The notes: a model not told the origin generated them from the letters alone. A stretch of DNA of 64,000 nt from Methylacidiphilum infernorum V4 (GCF_000019665.1 NC_010794.1:372001-436000), one strand, 5' to 3'; counted from the stretch's first letter, positions 17,619 to 28,664 are shown. Made by a program: numbers and translations.

Positions 17619-17909
17619 GAGTAGGATAAGAATTTTTTAATTAAGGATACGAAGCTTAAGGAGTTCTTTTTTTAAAAAGGGGTAAAAACGGCATGGATTT
17701 TCATTTTTTTTGCTCCTGGCTTGGATAAGGGATAAAAGAGGAGAAACTACCAGATGTAAAGGTTGCTTGGCTCTTTTATGGGGATTTATAGGATTTATGA
17801 GTTGTTTTTTACGAAAATATATCATCAACTCTGCTATCTTTTTTCCATGCATAGCCGTCGTTCATGTCCCAAAGACTAAATCTTCAATAGAGAAAAGAGG
17901 CTTTTGATA

Positions 17910-19235
17910 ATGAATGATTCTTTTGCTGAAGAGAACCTGTACCGCCAAGCTCTGAACTTTCTTGGACAAGCAAGAAAAGTAGGAATGAAACTGGGCTTGC
18001 AAAACGTTCAAAGGCTTGCCATGGAAATGGGCAATCCCCATGAAAACTTGAATTTTATTCATATCGCCGGGACAAACGGTAAAGGCTCCACAGCCGCTTT
18101 CATTGCGTCTGCATTACAAGCCAGCGGGCTAAAAACAGGTCTTTTTAGTTCTCCTCATCTCGTTACCATAAGGGAAAGAATACAGGTTAATGGAAAACCC
18201 ATCACCAAGATACAATTTAGTCGTTGGGTATTGGAAATTCAAGGAAAGATTCAAAAGATCAGGCAGCTTAAAGAGGATTTTACCTGTACATTTTTTGAGA
18301 TCATGGCCATAGCGGCTATTCTTGAATTTTCAAGAAGTAAAGTCGATTGGGTAGTTTGGGAAACAGGATTAGGAGGCCGGTTAGACGCTACCAATTTTGT
18401 CATTCCAAGGCTTTCGGTCATCACCAATATTGATTATGACCATACCCAGTTCCTGGGAGAAACCCTGGAAGAGATAGCTGCTGAAAAAGCCGGGATTATC
18501 AAGGAGGGTGTACCCGTAGTCGTTGGAAATTTAAGTCATGGAGCGTTGGAAGTGGTCAAAAAATGTGCGGCTAGGGTAGGGGCACCGGTGGTCGAAGTCT
18601 TTCGATCCGTTTCCCTGAAGTCCATAAAATTAGATTACAAGGAGCATTGGGTTGAAATTGCAGGTTTTCCCTTTTGTTTGGGTTTGACAGGCTATCACCA
18701 GCTTGAAAATGCCGCTTGTGCTTTTGTCTCCCTTAAGCTTCTGTTTTCCAAAGAAGACCCTTTAGATATAAAAAGCATTCAGCAGGGTTTCCGGGCGGTT
18801 GATTGGCCGGGTCGGTTTCAACTTCTTTGGGAAAAGCCTCTTTGTATTGTTGATGGTGCGCATAACGTCGGAGCTGTTGTTCAACTTGTAGCGAATTGGG
18901 AAAAAATTTTTGGAGATGAACCTTATCATTTAGTTTTCGGAGTATTGAAAGATAAAAACTTTGCCCTCATGGCTGACGTTCTCAAAAGAAAAGCCCAAGA
19001 GGTAACTTTGATCAAGCCGCCTACTGTAAGAGGTTTAGAACCCCAAAAGCTGTTTCCTTTTTTTGGCGACGTTAAACTCCGAGTATGTTCTTGTTGGAGT
19101 GATTTTAAGCTTTCCCTGGATAGGACTTCTCTCCCTATTCTGGTAACGGGTTCACTTTACTTGATTGGACACGTTTTGGTGGAAGAATGCGGAGGAAAAG
19201 AAGAATACAGGTGGAATGAACTCCTTGATGGATAG
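17910..19235 (+). CDS. folC: Folylpolyglutamate synthase / dihydrofolate synthase
   Basis: This 441-aa Mur-ligase-like enzyme adds glutamate to folates and may also make dihydrofolate. The P-loop HIAGTNGKGSTAAF is near residue 52, SSPHLVTIRERIQVNG follows, and WETGLGGRLDATN and TNIDYDHTQFLGETLEEIAAEKAGI are the conserved catalytic and metal segments. The C-terminal ligase domain has DGAHNVGAV. A TTG at 17904 could extend the protein by two residues, but AGAGG at 17896-17900 is spaced for the ATG at 17910. The next gene starts 5 bp after its stop. Confidence 0.95.
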   Translation: MNDSFAEENLYRQALNFLGQARKVGMKLGLQNVQRLAMEMGNPHENLNFIHIAGTNGKGSTAAFIASALQASGLKTGLFSSPHLVTIRERIQVNGKPITKIQFSRWVLEIQGKIQKIRQLKEDFTCTFFEIMAIAAILEFSRSKVDWVVWETGLGGRLDATNFVIPRLSVITNIDYDHTQFLGETLEEIAAEKAGIIKEGVPVVVGNLSHGALEVVKKCAARVGAPVVEVFRSVSLKSIKLDYKEHWVEIAGFPFCLGLTGYHQLENAACAFVSLKLLFSKEDPLDIKSIQQGFRAVDWPGRFQLLWEKPLCIVDGAHNVGAVVQLVANWEKIFGDEPYHLVFGVLKDKNFALMADVLKRKAQEVTLIKPPTVRGLEPQKLFPFFGDVKLRVCSCWSDFKLSLDRTSLPILVTGSLYLIGHVLVEECGGKEEYRWNELLDG

Positions 19236-19240
19236 CTTCT

Positions 19241-19948
19241 ATGAGCTTTTTCCTTAAACACAAAGCTAAAAAGAAAAGACCGGCCATATTTTTCGATCTG
19301 GTAGGCACACTCTTGGATGTGGCTCAACCTGTCGGTGAAGTCTATTGTGGAATTCTCAATGAATTTGGGATAGAAAGTGATCCTCGGGTGCTCCAAAAAC
19401 ACTTTAACGAAGTTTTTAATGCCACAAAAATTAGGCCCAAGGGGACAATCCCCAAGGACGGACAGGATAAAGATTTTTGGATGAAACTGGTCCGAACCGT
19501 CCTTGAGAAAAGTGGAATAAACACGGACAGCTTTTCTTTTGCTTCTTATTTTGAAAAACTTTATTCTTATTATGCTAGAAAAGAAGCGTGGCTTCCCTAT
19601 CCAGAGGTTTTCAATGCCCTTCAAAGAATCTCTGAGCTGCAATTTCCCCTCTTTGTAGCGTCCAACTGGGATAATCGTGCTAAAACAGTGCTTCGACAGT
19701 GGGGAATGGCCCACTTTTTTGCAGGCATCTATTTATCGGCTGAATTAGGGGTATCAAAGCCCATGGCCCTGTTTTATGAAAGCATACTTTTAAGAACAAA
19801 CAGCTATTGGGAATCTTTGTTTTTCGTGGAAGATGATCCCCAGATGCAACCTCCTTTTTATCCGGGGATTTATGTTTATCTTTTAAAAAGACCGGAAAAA
19901 AACCTTTTTGATTTCTTGTACCAATTACAGCGTTACGGGATCGATTAA
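19241..19948 (+). CDS. HAD-like hydrolase-fold protein
   Basis: This 235-aa protein has a HAD fold: FFDLVGTLLDV at residues 18-28, a helical cap, VASNWDNR (motif II Ser/Asn region), a Lys in GVSKPMALFYES, and FVEDDPQMQ (motif III/IV). In motif I the usual DxDGT is D19-L-V-G-T, so the nucleophile Asp is present but the second, acid/base Asp is Val. Such variants may lack ordinary phosphatase activity. It lies 5 bp after folC and is probably co-transcribed with it. Confidence 0.8.
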   Translation: MSFFLKHKAKKKRPAIFFDLVGTLLDVAQPVGEVYCGILNEFGIESDPRVLQKHFNEVFNATKIRPKGTIPKDGQDKDFWMKLVRTVLEKSGINTDSFSFASYFEKLYSYYARKEAWLPYPEVFNALQRISELQFPLFVASNWDNRAKTVLRQWGMAHFFAGIYLSAELGVSKPMALFYESILLRTNSYWESLFFVEDDPQMQPPFYPGIYVYLLKRPEKNLFDFLYQLQRYGID

Positions 19949-19968
19949 ATTTTTTTTAGACAAATTAA

Positions 19969-19996
19969 TTGATAAAAAAAATTATTTAATTATTAT
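19969..19996 (+). promoter_or_regulatory. Candidate promoter for the sdh operon with very short leader
   Basis: TTGATA (19969-19974) and TATTAT (19991-19996) are 16 bp apart; an overlapping TATAAA is at 19994-19999. The sdhC ATG is at 20008, so the transcript would start only a few bases before it. No Shine-Dalgarno is visible. Confidence 0.4.
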
Positions 19997-20007
19997 AAAA
20001 ATCGATT

Positions 20008-20700
20008 ATGCAATTACCGTCTCGATCTTATTCAACAATTGGATTGAAAATTGTCATGGGCCTGAGCGGTCTTATCTTATTTCTTTTTCTTGTTGTGCAC
20101 ATGCTCGGTAATTGGCAGGTGTTTCTTCCTCCTTACTACATGAACACTTATGCTTATTTTTTAAAATCGAAACCCCTCTTGCTGTGGACTATTCGGCTGT
20201 TTCTTCTTCTGACCCTGGTTGTTCATGTCTACACGGCGATAAGGCTGTGGAGAATCAACCGCAATGCTAGACCCTTTCCTTATGCTCTCATGCTCCCTAA
20301 TCAAGCGAGTTTTGAATCGCGAACCATGATCTTTTCCGGCTTTGTTATATTACTTTTTATCTTGTTTCATCTTTATCACTTTAGCTTTAAAGCTCCTCCA
20401 TTCGGGTATTTTAAAAATTTTCTCTATGTTTTTGAAAAATCCAAAGAATCGATCCCCGATGTTCGGGCGATGGTCATCGCCGGATTCCAAAATCCATGGG
20501 TGACTTTCTTTTATGTTTTCTCCTTAACCCTCTTGTTTTTACATCTCAGGCATGCCCTGGAGAGTTTTCTGAATTCATTAGGCTTTGTCAATAGTCGCTC
20601 TCTTCCGTGGGAAAAAATCGTTGCTCATGCCTTTGCTTTGGTCTTGTATGGGGGCTTTGTTGTTGTGCCTTTGGCTATATTTTTTAAGTTAGTTCATTGA
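20008..20700 (+). CDS. sdhC: Succinate dehydrogenase cytochrome b subunit (b558 type)
   Basis: This 230-aa integral membrane protein has five hydrophobic segments (around [79 protein letters not shown] and [20 protein letters not shown]). His residues near the membrane faces ([30 protein letters not shown]) are suited to haem binding, as in the single-anchor b558 family that carries two b haems. It anchors SdhA and SdhB to the inner membrane and passes electrons to quinone. It leads the sdhCAB operon, with 16 bp to sdhA. Confidence 0.95.
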   Translation: MQLPSRSYSTIGLKIVMGLSGLILFLFLVVHMLGNWQVFLPPYYMNTYAYFLKSKPLLLWTIRLFLLLTLVVHVYTAIRLWRINRNARPFPYALMLPNQASFESRTMIFSGFVILLFILFHLYHFSFKAPPFGYFKNFLYVFEKSKESIPDVRAMVIAGFQNPWVTFFYVFSLTLLFLHLRHALESFLNSLGFVNSRSLPWEKIVAHAFALVLYGGFVVVPLAIFFKLVH

Positions 20701-20716
20701 AAAATTTTTAATACCA

Positions 20717-22663
20717 ATGTCTATAAAGCCTGATCATGATGAAAGGATTTCCCTACCCGATGCGAGAATTCCTTCTGGTCCTTTGAGTGGGAAATGGCAG
20801 AAACATAAAAATACCGTTGCGCTCGTTTCTCCCGGTAATAGGCAAAAATACAAGGTTATCGTCGTGGGGACAGGCCTGGCCGGAGCGGCTGCGGCAGCAA
20901 CTCTTGGAGAATTAGGATATCAGGTAGAATCATTCTGTATTCAAGATAGTCCAAGGCGAGCCCATAGTGTAGCCGCCCAAGGAGGGATCAACGCAGCCAA
21001 AAATTATCGAAACGATTGCGACAGCGTTTATAGGCTTTTTTACGAAACAATAAAGGGAGGAGATTTTAGGGCAAGAGAGGCTAATGTATACAGGCTTGCA
21101 GAAATCAGCACAAGCATCATCGATCATTGCGTGGCATTGGGTGTGCCCTTTGCCAGGGAATATGGGGGAATGCTCGCGAACCGGTCTTTTGGGGGAGTCC
21201 AGGTTTCAAGGACTTTTTATGCCCGGGGAGCCACGGGCCAACAGCTTCTTTTGGCGGCTTACAGTGCCCTCAACAGGCAACTAGCCTTGGGGACGGTTTC
21301 AATCCATCCCCGGACCGAAATATTGGATATCGTCATTATAGAAGGCCATGCCAAGGGGGTCATTGCAAGGGATCTTGCCAGTGGAGAAATTTCCTCTTAT
21401 AGTGCTGATGCCGTTGTCCTGGCAACGGGGGGCTATGGAAATATCTATTACTTGTCCACGAATGGTCGGGGTTCTAATGCAACAGCCATATGGAGGGCAT
21501 ATAAAAGAGGAGCCGCTTTTGCCAATCCCTGTTTTACTCAAATTCATCCCACTTGTATCCCCGTTTCTGGAGATTACCAATCTAAGCTGACGTTGATGTC
21601 GGAGTCCCTGCGCAATGACGGGCGGATCTGGGTTCCTTCAAAGAAAGGAGAGCAGAGATCTCCGTCCGGTATCCCGGAGGTTGATCGAGACTATTTTCTC
21701 GAAAGGCTTTACCCTGCTTATGGTAATCTTGTTCCCCGCGACATTGCTTCAAGAGCGATAAAAAGAATTTGTGATGAAGGTTATGGTGTAGGTCCTGGAG
21801 GGTTGGGGGTCTATCTTGATTTTTCTGATACGATTCGGAAAAAGGGCATCGACTATCTTAGAGAACGCTATGGGAATCTTTTTGACATCTATAAAGAGAT
21901 AACGGGAGAAAATGCTTACATTACTCCGATGAGAATCTATCCGGCGGTGCATTACGTGATGGGAGGGCTTTGGGTGGATTATCACTTGATGTCCACGATC
22001 CCGGGGTTGTTTGTTATTGGAGAGGCGAATTTTTCTGATCATGGAGCCAATAGGCTTGGGGCTAGCGCCCTGATGCAAGGGCTTGCCGATGGATTCTTTA
22101 TTTTGCCTAATACGATTTGTGACTATTTGGCTAAAGTTGGTCCTTGGAAAATATCTCCGGATCGAACCGAATTTAAGTCCCTGGAAAAAGAAGTCATGAA
22201 GAGGTGTAAGAATCTTTTGGAAAGAAAGGGGAAAAAAACGGCAAGTCATTTCCATAAGCAGTTAGGACAAATTCTTTGGGACAAGTGCGGGATGGTTAGA
22301 AATGGTCCTGGGCTTAGAGAGGCCCTTGCCCAAATTTTAGAATTAAAAGAGCAGTTCGACAAAGAGATTATTGTAGGGGGAGCCGAAGAGGGAATCAATC
22401 AATCCCTGGAATATGCTTTGAGGGTTGCCGATTATTTTGAACTGGCGGAGTTGATGTGCAGGGATGCTTTAGCCAGAGAGGAATCTTGCGGGTGTCATTT
22501 TAGAGAAGAATACCAGACCCCAGATGGAGAGGGAATACGTAACGATAAAGACTATGCCCACGTTGCCCTATGGTTTTACAGAGGGAAAACAAACAATCCT
22601 TTATTGGTTAAAGAACCTCTTGTATACGAAGAAATCCACTTTGCAGCTCGAAGTTATAAATGA
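20717..22663 (+). CDS. sdhA: Succinate dehydrogenase flavoprotein subunit
   Basis: This 648-aa subunit oxidises succinate to fumarate with covalent FAD. The nucleotide-binding motif [19 protein letters not shown] is near residue 52. [12 protein letters not shown] contains the His that links FAD, and [15 protein letters not shown] and [17 protein letters not shown] hold substrate-binding residues. The presence of a single five-helix anchor and this SdhA type match the epsilon/Bacteroidetes/Bacillus-like (type B) complexes. sdhB overlaps its stop by 4 bp. Confidence 0.97.
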   Translation: MSIKPDHDERISLPDARIPSGPLSGKWQKHKNTVALVSPGNRQKYKVIVVGTGLAGAAAAATLGELGYQVESFCIQDSPRRAHSVAAQGGINAAKNYRNDCDSVYRLFYETIKGGDFRAREANVYRLAEISTSIIDHCVALGVPFAREYGGMLANRSFGGVQVSRTFYARGATGQQLLLAAYSALNRQLALGTVSIHPRTEILDIVIIEGHAKGVIARDLASGEISSYSADAVVLATGGYGNIYYLSTNGRGSNATAIWRAYKRGAAFANPCFTQIHPTCIPVSGDYQSKLTLMSESLRNDGRIWVPSKKGEQRSPSGIPEVDRDYFLERLYPAYGNLVPRDIASRAIKRICDEGYGVGPGGLGVYLDFSDTIRKKGIDYLRERYGNLFDIYKEITGENAYITPMRIYPAVHYVMGGLWVDYHLMSTIPGLFVIGEANFSDHGANRLGASALMQGLADGFFILPNTICDYLAKVGPWKISPDRTEFKSLEKEVMKRCKNLLERKGKKTASHFHKQLGQILWDKCGMVRNGPGLREALAQILELKEQFDKEIIVGGAEEGINQSLEYALRVADYFELAELMCRDALAREESCGCHFREEYQTPDGEGIRNDKDYAHVALWFYRGKTNNPLLVKEPLVYEEIHFAARSYK

Positions 22664-23424
22664 AAGTACGACTCAAGATATGGCGTCAACCCCTTGGAAA
22701 TAACCTTCAAGGGGCCTTTGCTCATTATTCCCTTGAAGCGGTTAATCCCGACATGTCTTTTCTGGAAATGCTCGATCTATTGAACGATCAACTGGTCCTT
22801 AAGGGAGAAGAACCGGTAGCGTTTGATTCGGATTGTAGAGAGGGCATTTGCGGAAGTTGCTCGCTGATGATCAACGGCAAACCTCATGGACCGGGTTATG
22901 GAATTACGACCTGTCAACTTTACATGAGGCGCTTTAAAGATAATGAGGAAATTATTGTTGAACCTTTCAGAAGCCGGGCTTTCCCGGTCATCAAGGATCT
23001 TGTTGTGGATCGTTCCGCCTTTGACAGGATCATGCAGGCAGGGGGATATATTTCTGTTTCCGCCGGACAGGCTCCTGAAGCCAATTCGATCCCTATTCCT
23101 CATCCTATTGCAGAAAAGGCTTTTGATGCGGCTCATTGCATAGGATGTGGAGCCTGTGTTGCCGCATGTAAAAATGGCTCGGCTTCTCTATTCGTTGGGG
23201 CCAAAATAACCCATCTTTCCTTGTTGCCGCAAGGACAACCTGAAAGAAGGAGAAGGGTGCTTCAAATGGTGGAGCAGGCAGACAAGGAAGGATTTGGAGC
23301 TTGTAGTTTTACAAAAGCCTGCGAAGCGGTCTGCCCTAAAGCTATATCAGTAGAAGTCATCTCAAGAATGCACCGAGAATACTTGATCAGCGTCTTGCAA
23401 AGGAAACTCGGCTGGATTGATTAG
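22660..23424 (+). CDS. sdhB: Succinate dehydrogenase iron-sulfur subunit
   Basis: This 254-aa subunit carries electrons from FAD to the membrane anchor. The [2Fe-2S] site is CREGICGSC with a downstream Cys in GITTCQLY. The ferredoxin-like half has [15 protein letters not shown] and [15 protein letters not shown] for the [4Fe-4S] and [3Fe-4S] clusters. The ATG overlaps the sdhA stop (ATGA), so translation is probably coupled. Confidence 0.97.
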   Translation: MKVRLKIWRQPLGNNLQGAFAHYSLEAVNPDMSFLEMLDLLNDQLVLKGEEPVAFDSDCREGICGSCSLMINGKPHGPGYGITTCQLYMRRFKDNEEIIVEPFRSRAFPVIKDLVVDRSAFDRIMQAGGYISVSAGQAPEANSIPIPHPIAEKAFDAAHCIGCGACVAACKNGSASLFVGAKITHLSLLPQGQPERRRRVLQMVEQADKEGFGACSFTKACEAVCPKAISVEVISRMHREYLISVLQRKLGWID

Positions 23425-23488
23425 CATTTTTCCCCATTGGGGATGGAGGATGATTATTTTCAAAGGAGCAGCTACGGAGGAGGTCGGT

Positions 23489-24535
23489 TTAGTCCCTCAA
23501 TCTCTCTTTTTTTGTCCACAAAGAATAGAAAAAAGCGGCAAGGATTTGTTGAAAAAGGTTATAAAGAATAACGGGTAAAATTACGGCAGGTTGATTACCG
23601 TAAGCCATGTTTGCCAGGACCAACCCCATGCCGTTGTTGTTCATTCCCAGGCTGTAGGTCAAGGTGCGTTGTATAGGTTCTTCAAAACCGAAGAGTTTGC
23701 CTATCCACAAGCCCGAGACAAATCTCAAAAGGCATATAAGGAAAGTAACAAAAACGATAAGGAGAAAAAAATCGGCATCGGGCCTGCGGATAGCGTTAGG
23801 AAGAGATGTTGTGGCATTAGAATAAATTAAAATGAGCAAGTTGATTTCATTTAAGGGCTTGATCAGGGGAAGGGATTTCTTGTAAAGGGAGTCGCCAACA
23901 AGGAGCCTTGCCAACATGCCTAGGCTGGAGGGAATAACGATGTCCAGGAGGAGAGAGCGGCTGTCGATTTGCGAGCCAAGGCTGCCCAGCATCGAATCCA
24001 GGGATTCTCCGGAGATATACCTGCTCATGTGAAAAATCACCGGGGTAAGAACCGGACTGAAGAGGGTTGATAGAATAACCATCCCCAGGCATAGGGAGAG
24101 ATTGGCATTGGAGTTTTGCACCCAGGCTACCGTGGAGCCGGCGATGGGCATGGCTATAATAAGCACAATTCCGGCGTACAAGTTGGATCTTTCCAGGGGA
24201 TTGTGCCACGGGGAAGATAACCACCAATAAAGAGTGATCAAACTTAAAGGAAGAACAAGATTAAGGGCGATCCCTAAAATGAGGGGAAAAGGCTTTGAGA
24301 GCTGCTCTTTTAATTCGATAAATTTTACTCCGAATCCTCCGTTGAAGAGGAGAATAAAAAGCTGCAATAACGGGAAACTGACATGTTCTTTAATGCCTAA
24401 AAAATCGAGTTGGAAAAAAGAAATGCTTCTCAAAAAAAGCCCTATTTGAGGGAATAAAGCGGCTGACAAGTAGGAAAGAATAAGACAGAAAAAGAACCTT
24501 TTATGTATCCAGTCGAAGAAACCGCCTATACTCAT
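23489..24535 (-). CDS. BASS-family (bile acid:sodium symporter-like) transporter
   Basis: This 348-aa membrane protein has about nine to ten hydrophobic helices. LIIAMPIAGSTVAWVQNSNANLSLCLGM and TLTYSLGMNNNGMGLVLAN match the two broken-helix crossover regions of the BASS/SBF family, where Asn, Gly and Pro residues bind sodium. Family members carry organic anions such as keto acids; the substrate here is unknown. It is convergent with sdhB and downstream of pstB on the same strand, but 93 bp away. Confidence 0.78.
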   Translation of the reverse strand: MSIGGFFDWIHKRFFFCLILSYLSAALFPQIGLFLRSISFFQLDFLGIKEHVSFPLLQLFILLFNGGFGVKFIELKEQLSKPFPLILGIALNLVLPLSLITLYWWLSSPWHNPLERSNLYAGIVLIIAMPIAGSTVAWVQNSNANLSLCLGMVILSTLFSPVLTPVIFHMSRYISGESLDSMLGSLGSQIDSRSLLLDIVIPSSLGMLARLLVGDSLYKKSLPLIKPLNEINLLILIYSNATTSLPNAIRRPDADFFLLIVFVTFLICLLRFVSGLWIGKLFGFEEPIQRTLTYSLGMNNNGMGLVLANMAYGNQPAVILPVILYNLFQQILAAFFYSLWTKKERLRD

Positions 24536-24628
24536 CTCAATGGATTTTTTTTTGAAGTATAATCGAGGAAATAAAGAAAAGGTTTCTATTTATGGGTCTT
24601 TCCAAGGGTTCTTTCCTCAAAGGGATCC

Positions 24629-25450
24629 TTAGTTGAACCTTCCTGTGATATAATCTTCGGTAGACTTGTGACGGGGATTGGTAAACAGTTTTTTTGTAGA
24701 ATCCATCTCGATCAATTTCCCCTCCAAAAAAAAGGCCGTATAATCGGAAGTTCTCCCCGCTTCTTGGAGATTGTGGGTGACCAGGACAATGGTATAATTT
24801 TTTTTCAAGCTAATGATTAACTCTTCGATCTGTCCTGTAGCTATGGGATCAAGGGCAGAGCAGGGTTCATCCATGAGCAATACTTCGGGTTGAACGGCAA
24901 TAGCCCGTGCTATGCACAAGCGTTGTTGCTGTCCTCCTGACAAGCTTGTACCCGGAGCCTGGAGTCTATCTTTAACTTCATCCCATAACGCGGCCATTCT
25001 CAGTGATTGTTCAAGTCTTTCCTCTAAAAAGGACCTGTTGCGTATTCCAGCTAGTTTCAATCCGATCAAGACATTTTCCTCGATGGACATGGTGGGAAAG
25101 GGGGTTGATTTTTGAAAGACCATGCCTACTCTTCTTCTAATCAACGTGGGATCAACGTCGGGTGCGTAGATTTCTTTCCCCATGAGTTTAACCGAGCCCT
25201 CGACTTTTACCCCCGGGTTCAATTCATGCATGCGGTTTAAACAACGCAAAAAAGTGGATTTACCACAACCGCTGGGTCCAATGATGGCAAGGACCTGGTG
25301 CAGGGCAATCTTCATAGAGACATGAAAGAGGGATTGTTTTTTCCCAAACCAAACGTTCAAGTCGCGAATTTCAAAGGCGAACGGGCCGCCGGGATTAGGA
25401 TCGGGGTTTGAAAAAGAAAAAGGATAAGAATAGCTGCCCTTGACTGTCAT
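24629..25450 (-). CDS. pstB: Phosphate ABC transporter ATP-binding protein
   Basis: This 273-aa ATPase powers phosphate import. Walker A is GPSGCGKST, the signature is [16 protein letters not shown], and Walker B is [28 protein letters not shown] is the PstB-type Q-loop segment. A longer frame reaches 25534, but the ATG at 25450 ([11 protein letters not shown]) overlaps the pstA stop by 4 bp (ATGA), so I chose it. It is the last gene of the pstSCAB cluster, with no phoU following. Confidence 0.95.
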   Translation of the reverse strand: MTVKGSYSYPFSFSNPDPNPGGPFAFEIRDLNVWFGKKQSLFHVSMKIALHQVLAIIGPSGCGKSTFLRCLNRMHELNPGVKVEGSVKLMGKEIYAPDVDPTLIRRRVGMVFQKSTPFPTMSIEENVLIGLKLAGIRNRSFLEERLEQSLRMAALWDEVKDRLQAPGTSLSGGQQQRLCIARAIAVQPEVLLMDEPCSALDPIATGQIEELIISLKKNYTIVLVTHNLQEAGRTSDYTAFFLEGKLIEMDSTKKLFTNPRHKSTEDYITGRFN

Positions 25451-26289
25451 TGTTGAACTGTTTTCCTTAAGAGCATGCGGACGGTGAAATGAAGGACAAA
25501 GATTAATAAAAGGAGTATCAATGCACTGGCCCAAGCTGCCTTATGCCATTGTTCATAGGGCGAGATGGCATATTCAAAAATGAGTAGGGGAAGTGCCGAT
25601 ACCGGCTCGTTCAACCTATAAGTCCAATATTGGTTCCCGAAAGCCGTGAAAAGCAAGGGGGCTGTTTCTCCTGCGATTCGCGCAAGAGCTACGAGTACAC
25701 CCGATAAAATGCCCTGTTTTGCCGTTTCGATCATGACGTAGCAGATAACTTTCCATTTTCTTATCCCCAAGGCTAGGGCGGCATCGCGAAGTTCCTTAGG
25801 AACGAGGAGGAGTGATTCTTCCGTCGTCCTGCAGACCACGGGAACAAATATGAGACTTAAGGCCACCGCCGCTGCTATCGCTGAAAATCCATGCATGGGA
25901 ATAACTATCCAGCTATATACCAAAATACCAATAACGATCGAGGGGGTACTGTTTAAAATATCTGCGGAAAATCGGACAATTTTTTTCAGATTATTGTTGC
26001 CGTATTCGGAGAGGAATACACCTCCAAGGACTCCAATTGGAGTGCCAATAAGAAAAGTAAGTCCCATAAGGATCAGCGTGCCGACGATGGCATTGGCTAC
26101 TCCTCCCTCTTTTTCTCCTATGGGCTTGGGCAGTTGAGTGAAAAAATGAAGATCGAGGGATGAGGCTCCTGACTGGAAAAGAAAAAGAAGGATAATGAGA
26201 AAAGGCAGGATAACGCTTAATGCTGCACCCAGGCAGAGCAACTTGACGAGTTTATCCGCAAGTTTTCTCAATATATAAGAATAGGCCAT
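25447..26289 (-). CDS. pstA: Phosphate ABC transporter permease PstA
   Basis: This inner-membrane permease (280 aa from the ATG at 26289, [13 protein letters not shown]) has about six helices. The EAA-type cytoplasmic loop is [39 protein letters not shown] is highly typical of PstA. The frame can be extended upstream to a TTG at 26331 that lies inside pstC; the ATG, 7 bp after the pstC stop, seems more natural, although neither has a strong Shine-Dalgarno. Confidence 0.93.
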   Translation of the reverse strand: MAYSYILRKLADKLVKLLCLGAALSVILPFLIILLFLFQSGASSLDLHFFTQLPKPIGEKEGGVANAIVGTLILMGLTFLIGTPIGVLGGVFLSEYGNNNLKKIVRFSADILNSTPSIVIGILVYSWIVIPMHGFSAIAAAVALSLIFVPVVCRTTEESLLLVPKELRDAALALGIRKWKVICYVMIETAKQGILSGVLVALARIAGETAPLLFTAFGNQYWTYRLNEPVSALPLLIFEYAISPYEQWHKAAWASALILLLLIFVLHFTVRMLLRKTVQQ

Positions 26290-26296
26290 ATCGAGA

Positions 26297-27259
26297 CTAA
26301 GTTGAATTTTCTTTTGTCCTTTCTTTACCAAAGAGTTTAGTGAAATCCAACGGTTCTAATCCATGAATGAGAATTTGGGCCAAGATATTGACGACGATCG
26401 TTATTCCTCCGAGCAGGAGGGCAATTTCGTAGAGTGCACTCACATGAAGCTTGGATGTTGATTCGGCAAACTCGTTTGCAAGAACGCTGGATAAAGTATA
26501 AGCAGGAGAGAACAAGGAAAGGGAAATCTCCGGCTTGTTCCCTATAACCATGGTTACCGCCATGGCTTCACCGATCGCCCTGCCAAGGCCTAGTATGGCG
26601 GCTCCAAAAAGACCCTTTTTGATGAAGGGCAGAATACCGATCTTGACTGATTCCCATGGGGTTGATCCCAGGGCAAATACCGCTTCCTTGTATAACGAGG
26701 GAACCGACCTGATCATTTCGATTGCAATAGATATCATGATGGGCAGAATCATGATAGTGATAATGAGGCAACCAGAAAACATGCTCACTCCATAAAAATC
26801 TCCCTGGAAAAAAGGCAAAAACCCCAAATTTTGCTTAAGAAAGGGTACTACATATTTTTGCAACCAGGGAATAAGTTCGAACATCGCCCATAGCCCCCAC
26901 ACCACGCTCGGGACCGCGGACATGATCTGCAGCAGCATGATGAGCGGCTTTTGAATCCATTGAGGGGAAAATTCGGTGAGGAAAAGAGCTGTGCCAAGCC
27001 CCAAGAAAGAAGCAAGGACCAGCGAAATGCCCGATGACATGGCTGTGCCATACAAGAAGGGTAAAGCCCCGAAACGACCGGCAACGGGATTCCAATCACG
27101 ATTGAATATGAAATAAATACCAAATTGAGCGGCCGAGGGCAAGCAATTCTTCAATAATTCTAAAGCTGCAAAGACAAGGAGGAAGGGAAGAGAAAGGGCA
27201 CAGAGGTATGCCAGTAGGGTGAAGAGATGGTCATTGAATTTTTGGCTTAATTTTCCCAT
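26297..27259 (-). CDS. pstC: Phosphate ABC transporter permease PstC
   Basis: This 320-aa inner-membrane permease pairs with PstA. Helices include FLLVFAALELLKNCLP and GISLVLASFLGLGTALFL. The loop YKEAVFALGSTPWESVKIGILP is the EAA motif that docks on PstB, and GLGRAIGEAMAVTMVIGN is a PstC signature. GAGG lies upstream of the ATG. pstA starts 7 bp after its stop. Confidence 0.95.
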   Translation of the reverse strand: MGKLSQKFNDHLFTLLAYLCALSLPFLLVFAALELLKNCLPSAAQFGIYFIFNRDWNPVAGRFGALPFLYGTAMSSGISLVLASFLGLGTALFLTEFSPQWIQKPLIMLLQIMSAVPSVVWGLWAMFELIPWLQKYVVPFLKQNLGFLPFFQGDFYGVSMFSGCLIITIMILPIMISIAIEMIRSVPSLYKEAVFALGSTPWESVKIGILPFIKKGLFGAAILGLGRAIGEAMAVTMVIGNKPEISLSLFSPAYTLSSVLANEFAESTSKLHVSALYEIALLLGGITIVVNILAQILIHGLEPLDFTKLFGKERTKENST

Positions 27260-27324
27260 AGAATCCTCAATAGGGTTTTTTGGATTATTATGGCGGTAAA
27301 AAAAAAGGGATTCCTCTCCTTTCT

Positions 27325-28485
27325 TTATCTATTTTTAAAATAGTCGGCATATTGTAAATTCTTTTCATTCCCGCTTAGAAGACTAAAAAGTCTCCATTCC
27401 CAGGAATACATCGAAAGGGGATTTTTTCTTTTTAATGTCTCAAGAACGGTTAAGACTTTTTGCCTCAGAGCAAAGGGAAGAGGAGCATAATCCAAAGGGA
27501 GGGCAAAGGATTGGCCTTCTGTCAGTGCCCAAGAGAGGAATTGGCTAAGATATTCCATGGTCGTCCTGTTGGTCGTTTGAGTATTTAAGAGGATCCATGT
27601 TAATCCCGCGATGGGATAAGCTCCTGCTCGTGGAGAGTCGGTCAGGGAAATCCGAAAATCATCCCTGTTTAAATCCGTTGGGAATGATTGTGCAACGCTT
27701 TGGAGAGAAGGCAACACGTATTCTCCGGCTTGGTTCTTTACGGCGGCCATTGGGAATTTGTTTTGCAGGGCATAAGCCAGTTCAAGATATCCAATGGATC
27801 CCGGTATCGTTTTAAGGGTTGCGGCAACTCCCGCATTCCCTTTTGCTCCAATACCCCTCTGCCAGTAGACGGATGTTCCTTTCCCGGAAGTCCTTGCCCA
27901 ACTCGGGCTTATTTTGGATAGATACTCGGTAAAAATGTACGTTGTACCGCTGCCGTCTGACCGATGGATAACAACGATAGGGAGATTGGGCAGGGCTATA
28001 TTGGGATTTAAGGCGGCTATGCGGGGATCATTCCACCGGGAAATTTCTCCAAGAAAAATAGCCCCTAGGATATCCTTGTCTAAACAGAGAGTAGGGATGC
28101 GAGGTAAATTAAAGGCGATAACCACGGCACCGGCCACGGTGGGAATATGAATGATTTTCTTTTCTTTTCCTGAAATCAAGGTATCGGGCAGGGGACTATC
28201 CGATCCGGCAAAATCGATCGTTTGGCTAATAAGTTGTTGTATCCCTCCCCCCGAACCAATGGGTTGGTAATTAAAATGGACGGAGGGATCAATTTTTGTA
28301 TATTCAAAGAACCATTTTGAATAGAGGGGATAGGGGAAGCTGCCTCCGGCACCGTTCAGGACGATATTGTTTCGAAAGCTTAATAGTCCGGTCATCAACA
28401 GCATATAGGGAAGCATTAAAACCCCTAAAAAGAGAGAAAGTTTTTGAAAAAATGGCATCTTATTTATCCCCTTTGGGGATTTCAT
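27325..28485 (-). CDS. pstS: Phosphate-binding periplasmic protein PstS
   Basis: This 386-aa solute-binding protein captures phosphate outside the membrane. A signal-peptide-like segment (KLSLFLGVLMLPYMLLMTGL) precedes the mature domain. LNGAGGSFPYPLYSKWF, the phosphate loop PIGSGGGIQQLISQTIDFAGSD (conserved core SGGG...DFAGSD) and HRSDGSGTTYIFTEYLS are typical. The second Met (codon 10, at 28458) is preceded by GGGG and may be the true start. It leads the pst cluster, and the divergent region upstream has no Pho box that I could recognise. Confidence 0.95.
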   Translation of the reverse strand: MKSPKGINKMPFFQKLSLFLGVLMLPYMLLMTGLLSFRNNIVLNGAGGSFPYPLYSKWFFEYTKIDPSVHFNYQPIGSGGGIQQLISQTIDFAGSDSPLPDTLISGKEKKIIHIPTVAGAVVIAFNLPRIPTLCLDKDILGAIFLGEISRWNDPRIAALNPNIALPNLPIVVIHRSDGSGTTYIFTEYLSKISPSWARTSGKGTSVYWQRGIGAKGNAGVAATLKTIPGSIGYLELAYALQNKFPMAAVKNQAGEYVLPSLQSVAQSFPTDLNRDDFRISLTDSPRAGAYPIAGLTWILLNTQTTNRTTMEYLSQFLSWALTEGQSFALPLDYAPLPFALRQKVLTVLETLKRKNPLSMYSWEWRLFSLLSGNEKNLQYADYFKNR

Positions 28486-28664
28486 TTTGTTTTGTCTTAT
28501 CCCCTAGGAATAGCTTAAAGAAACATCGACAATGATGAACCGCTGTTATTATTGTCCTGTTTGGTTTGAAATCCAAATAAAAATTGGAATCGACTTTGAG
28601 CTTTTGGGCATAAAACCCAACTGCTCTCCCGGCAAAATTCTTTAGCCGAACCTATTCCATTTTA

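Noticed and set aside
25451-25534. N-terminal extension of pstB
   Set aside because: It lies inside pstA; ATG at 25450 overlaps the pstA stop in ATGA fashion.
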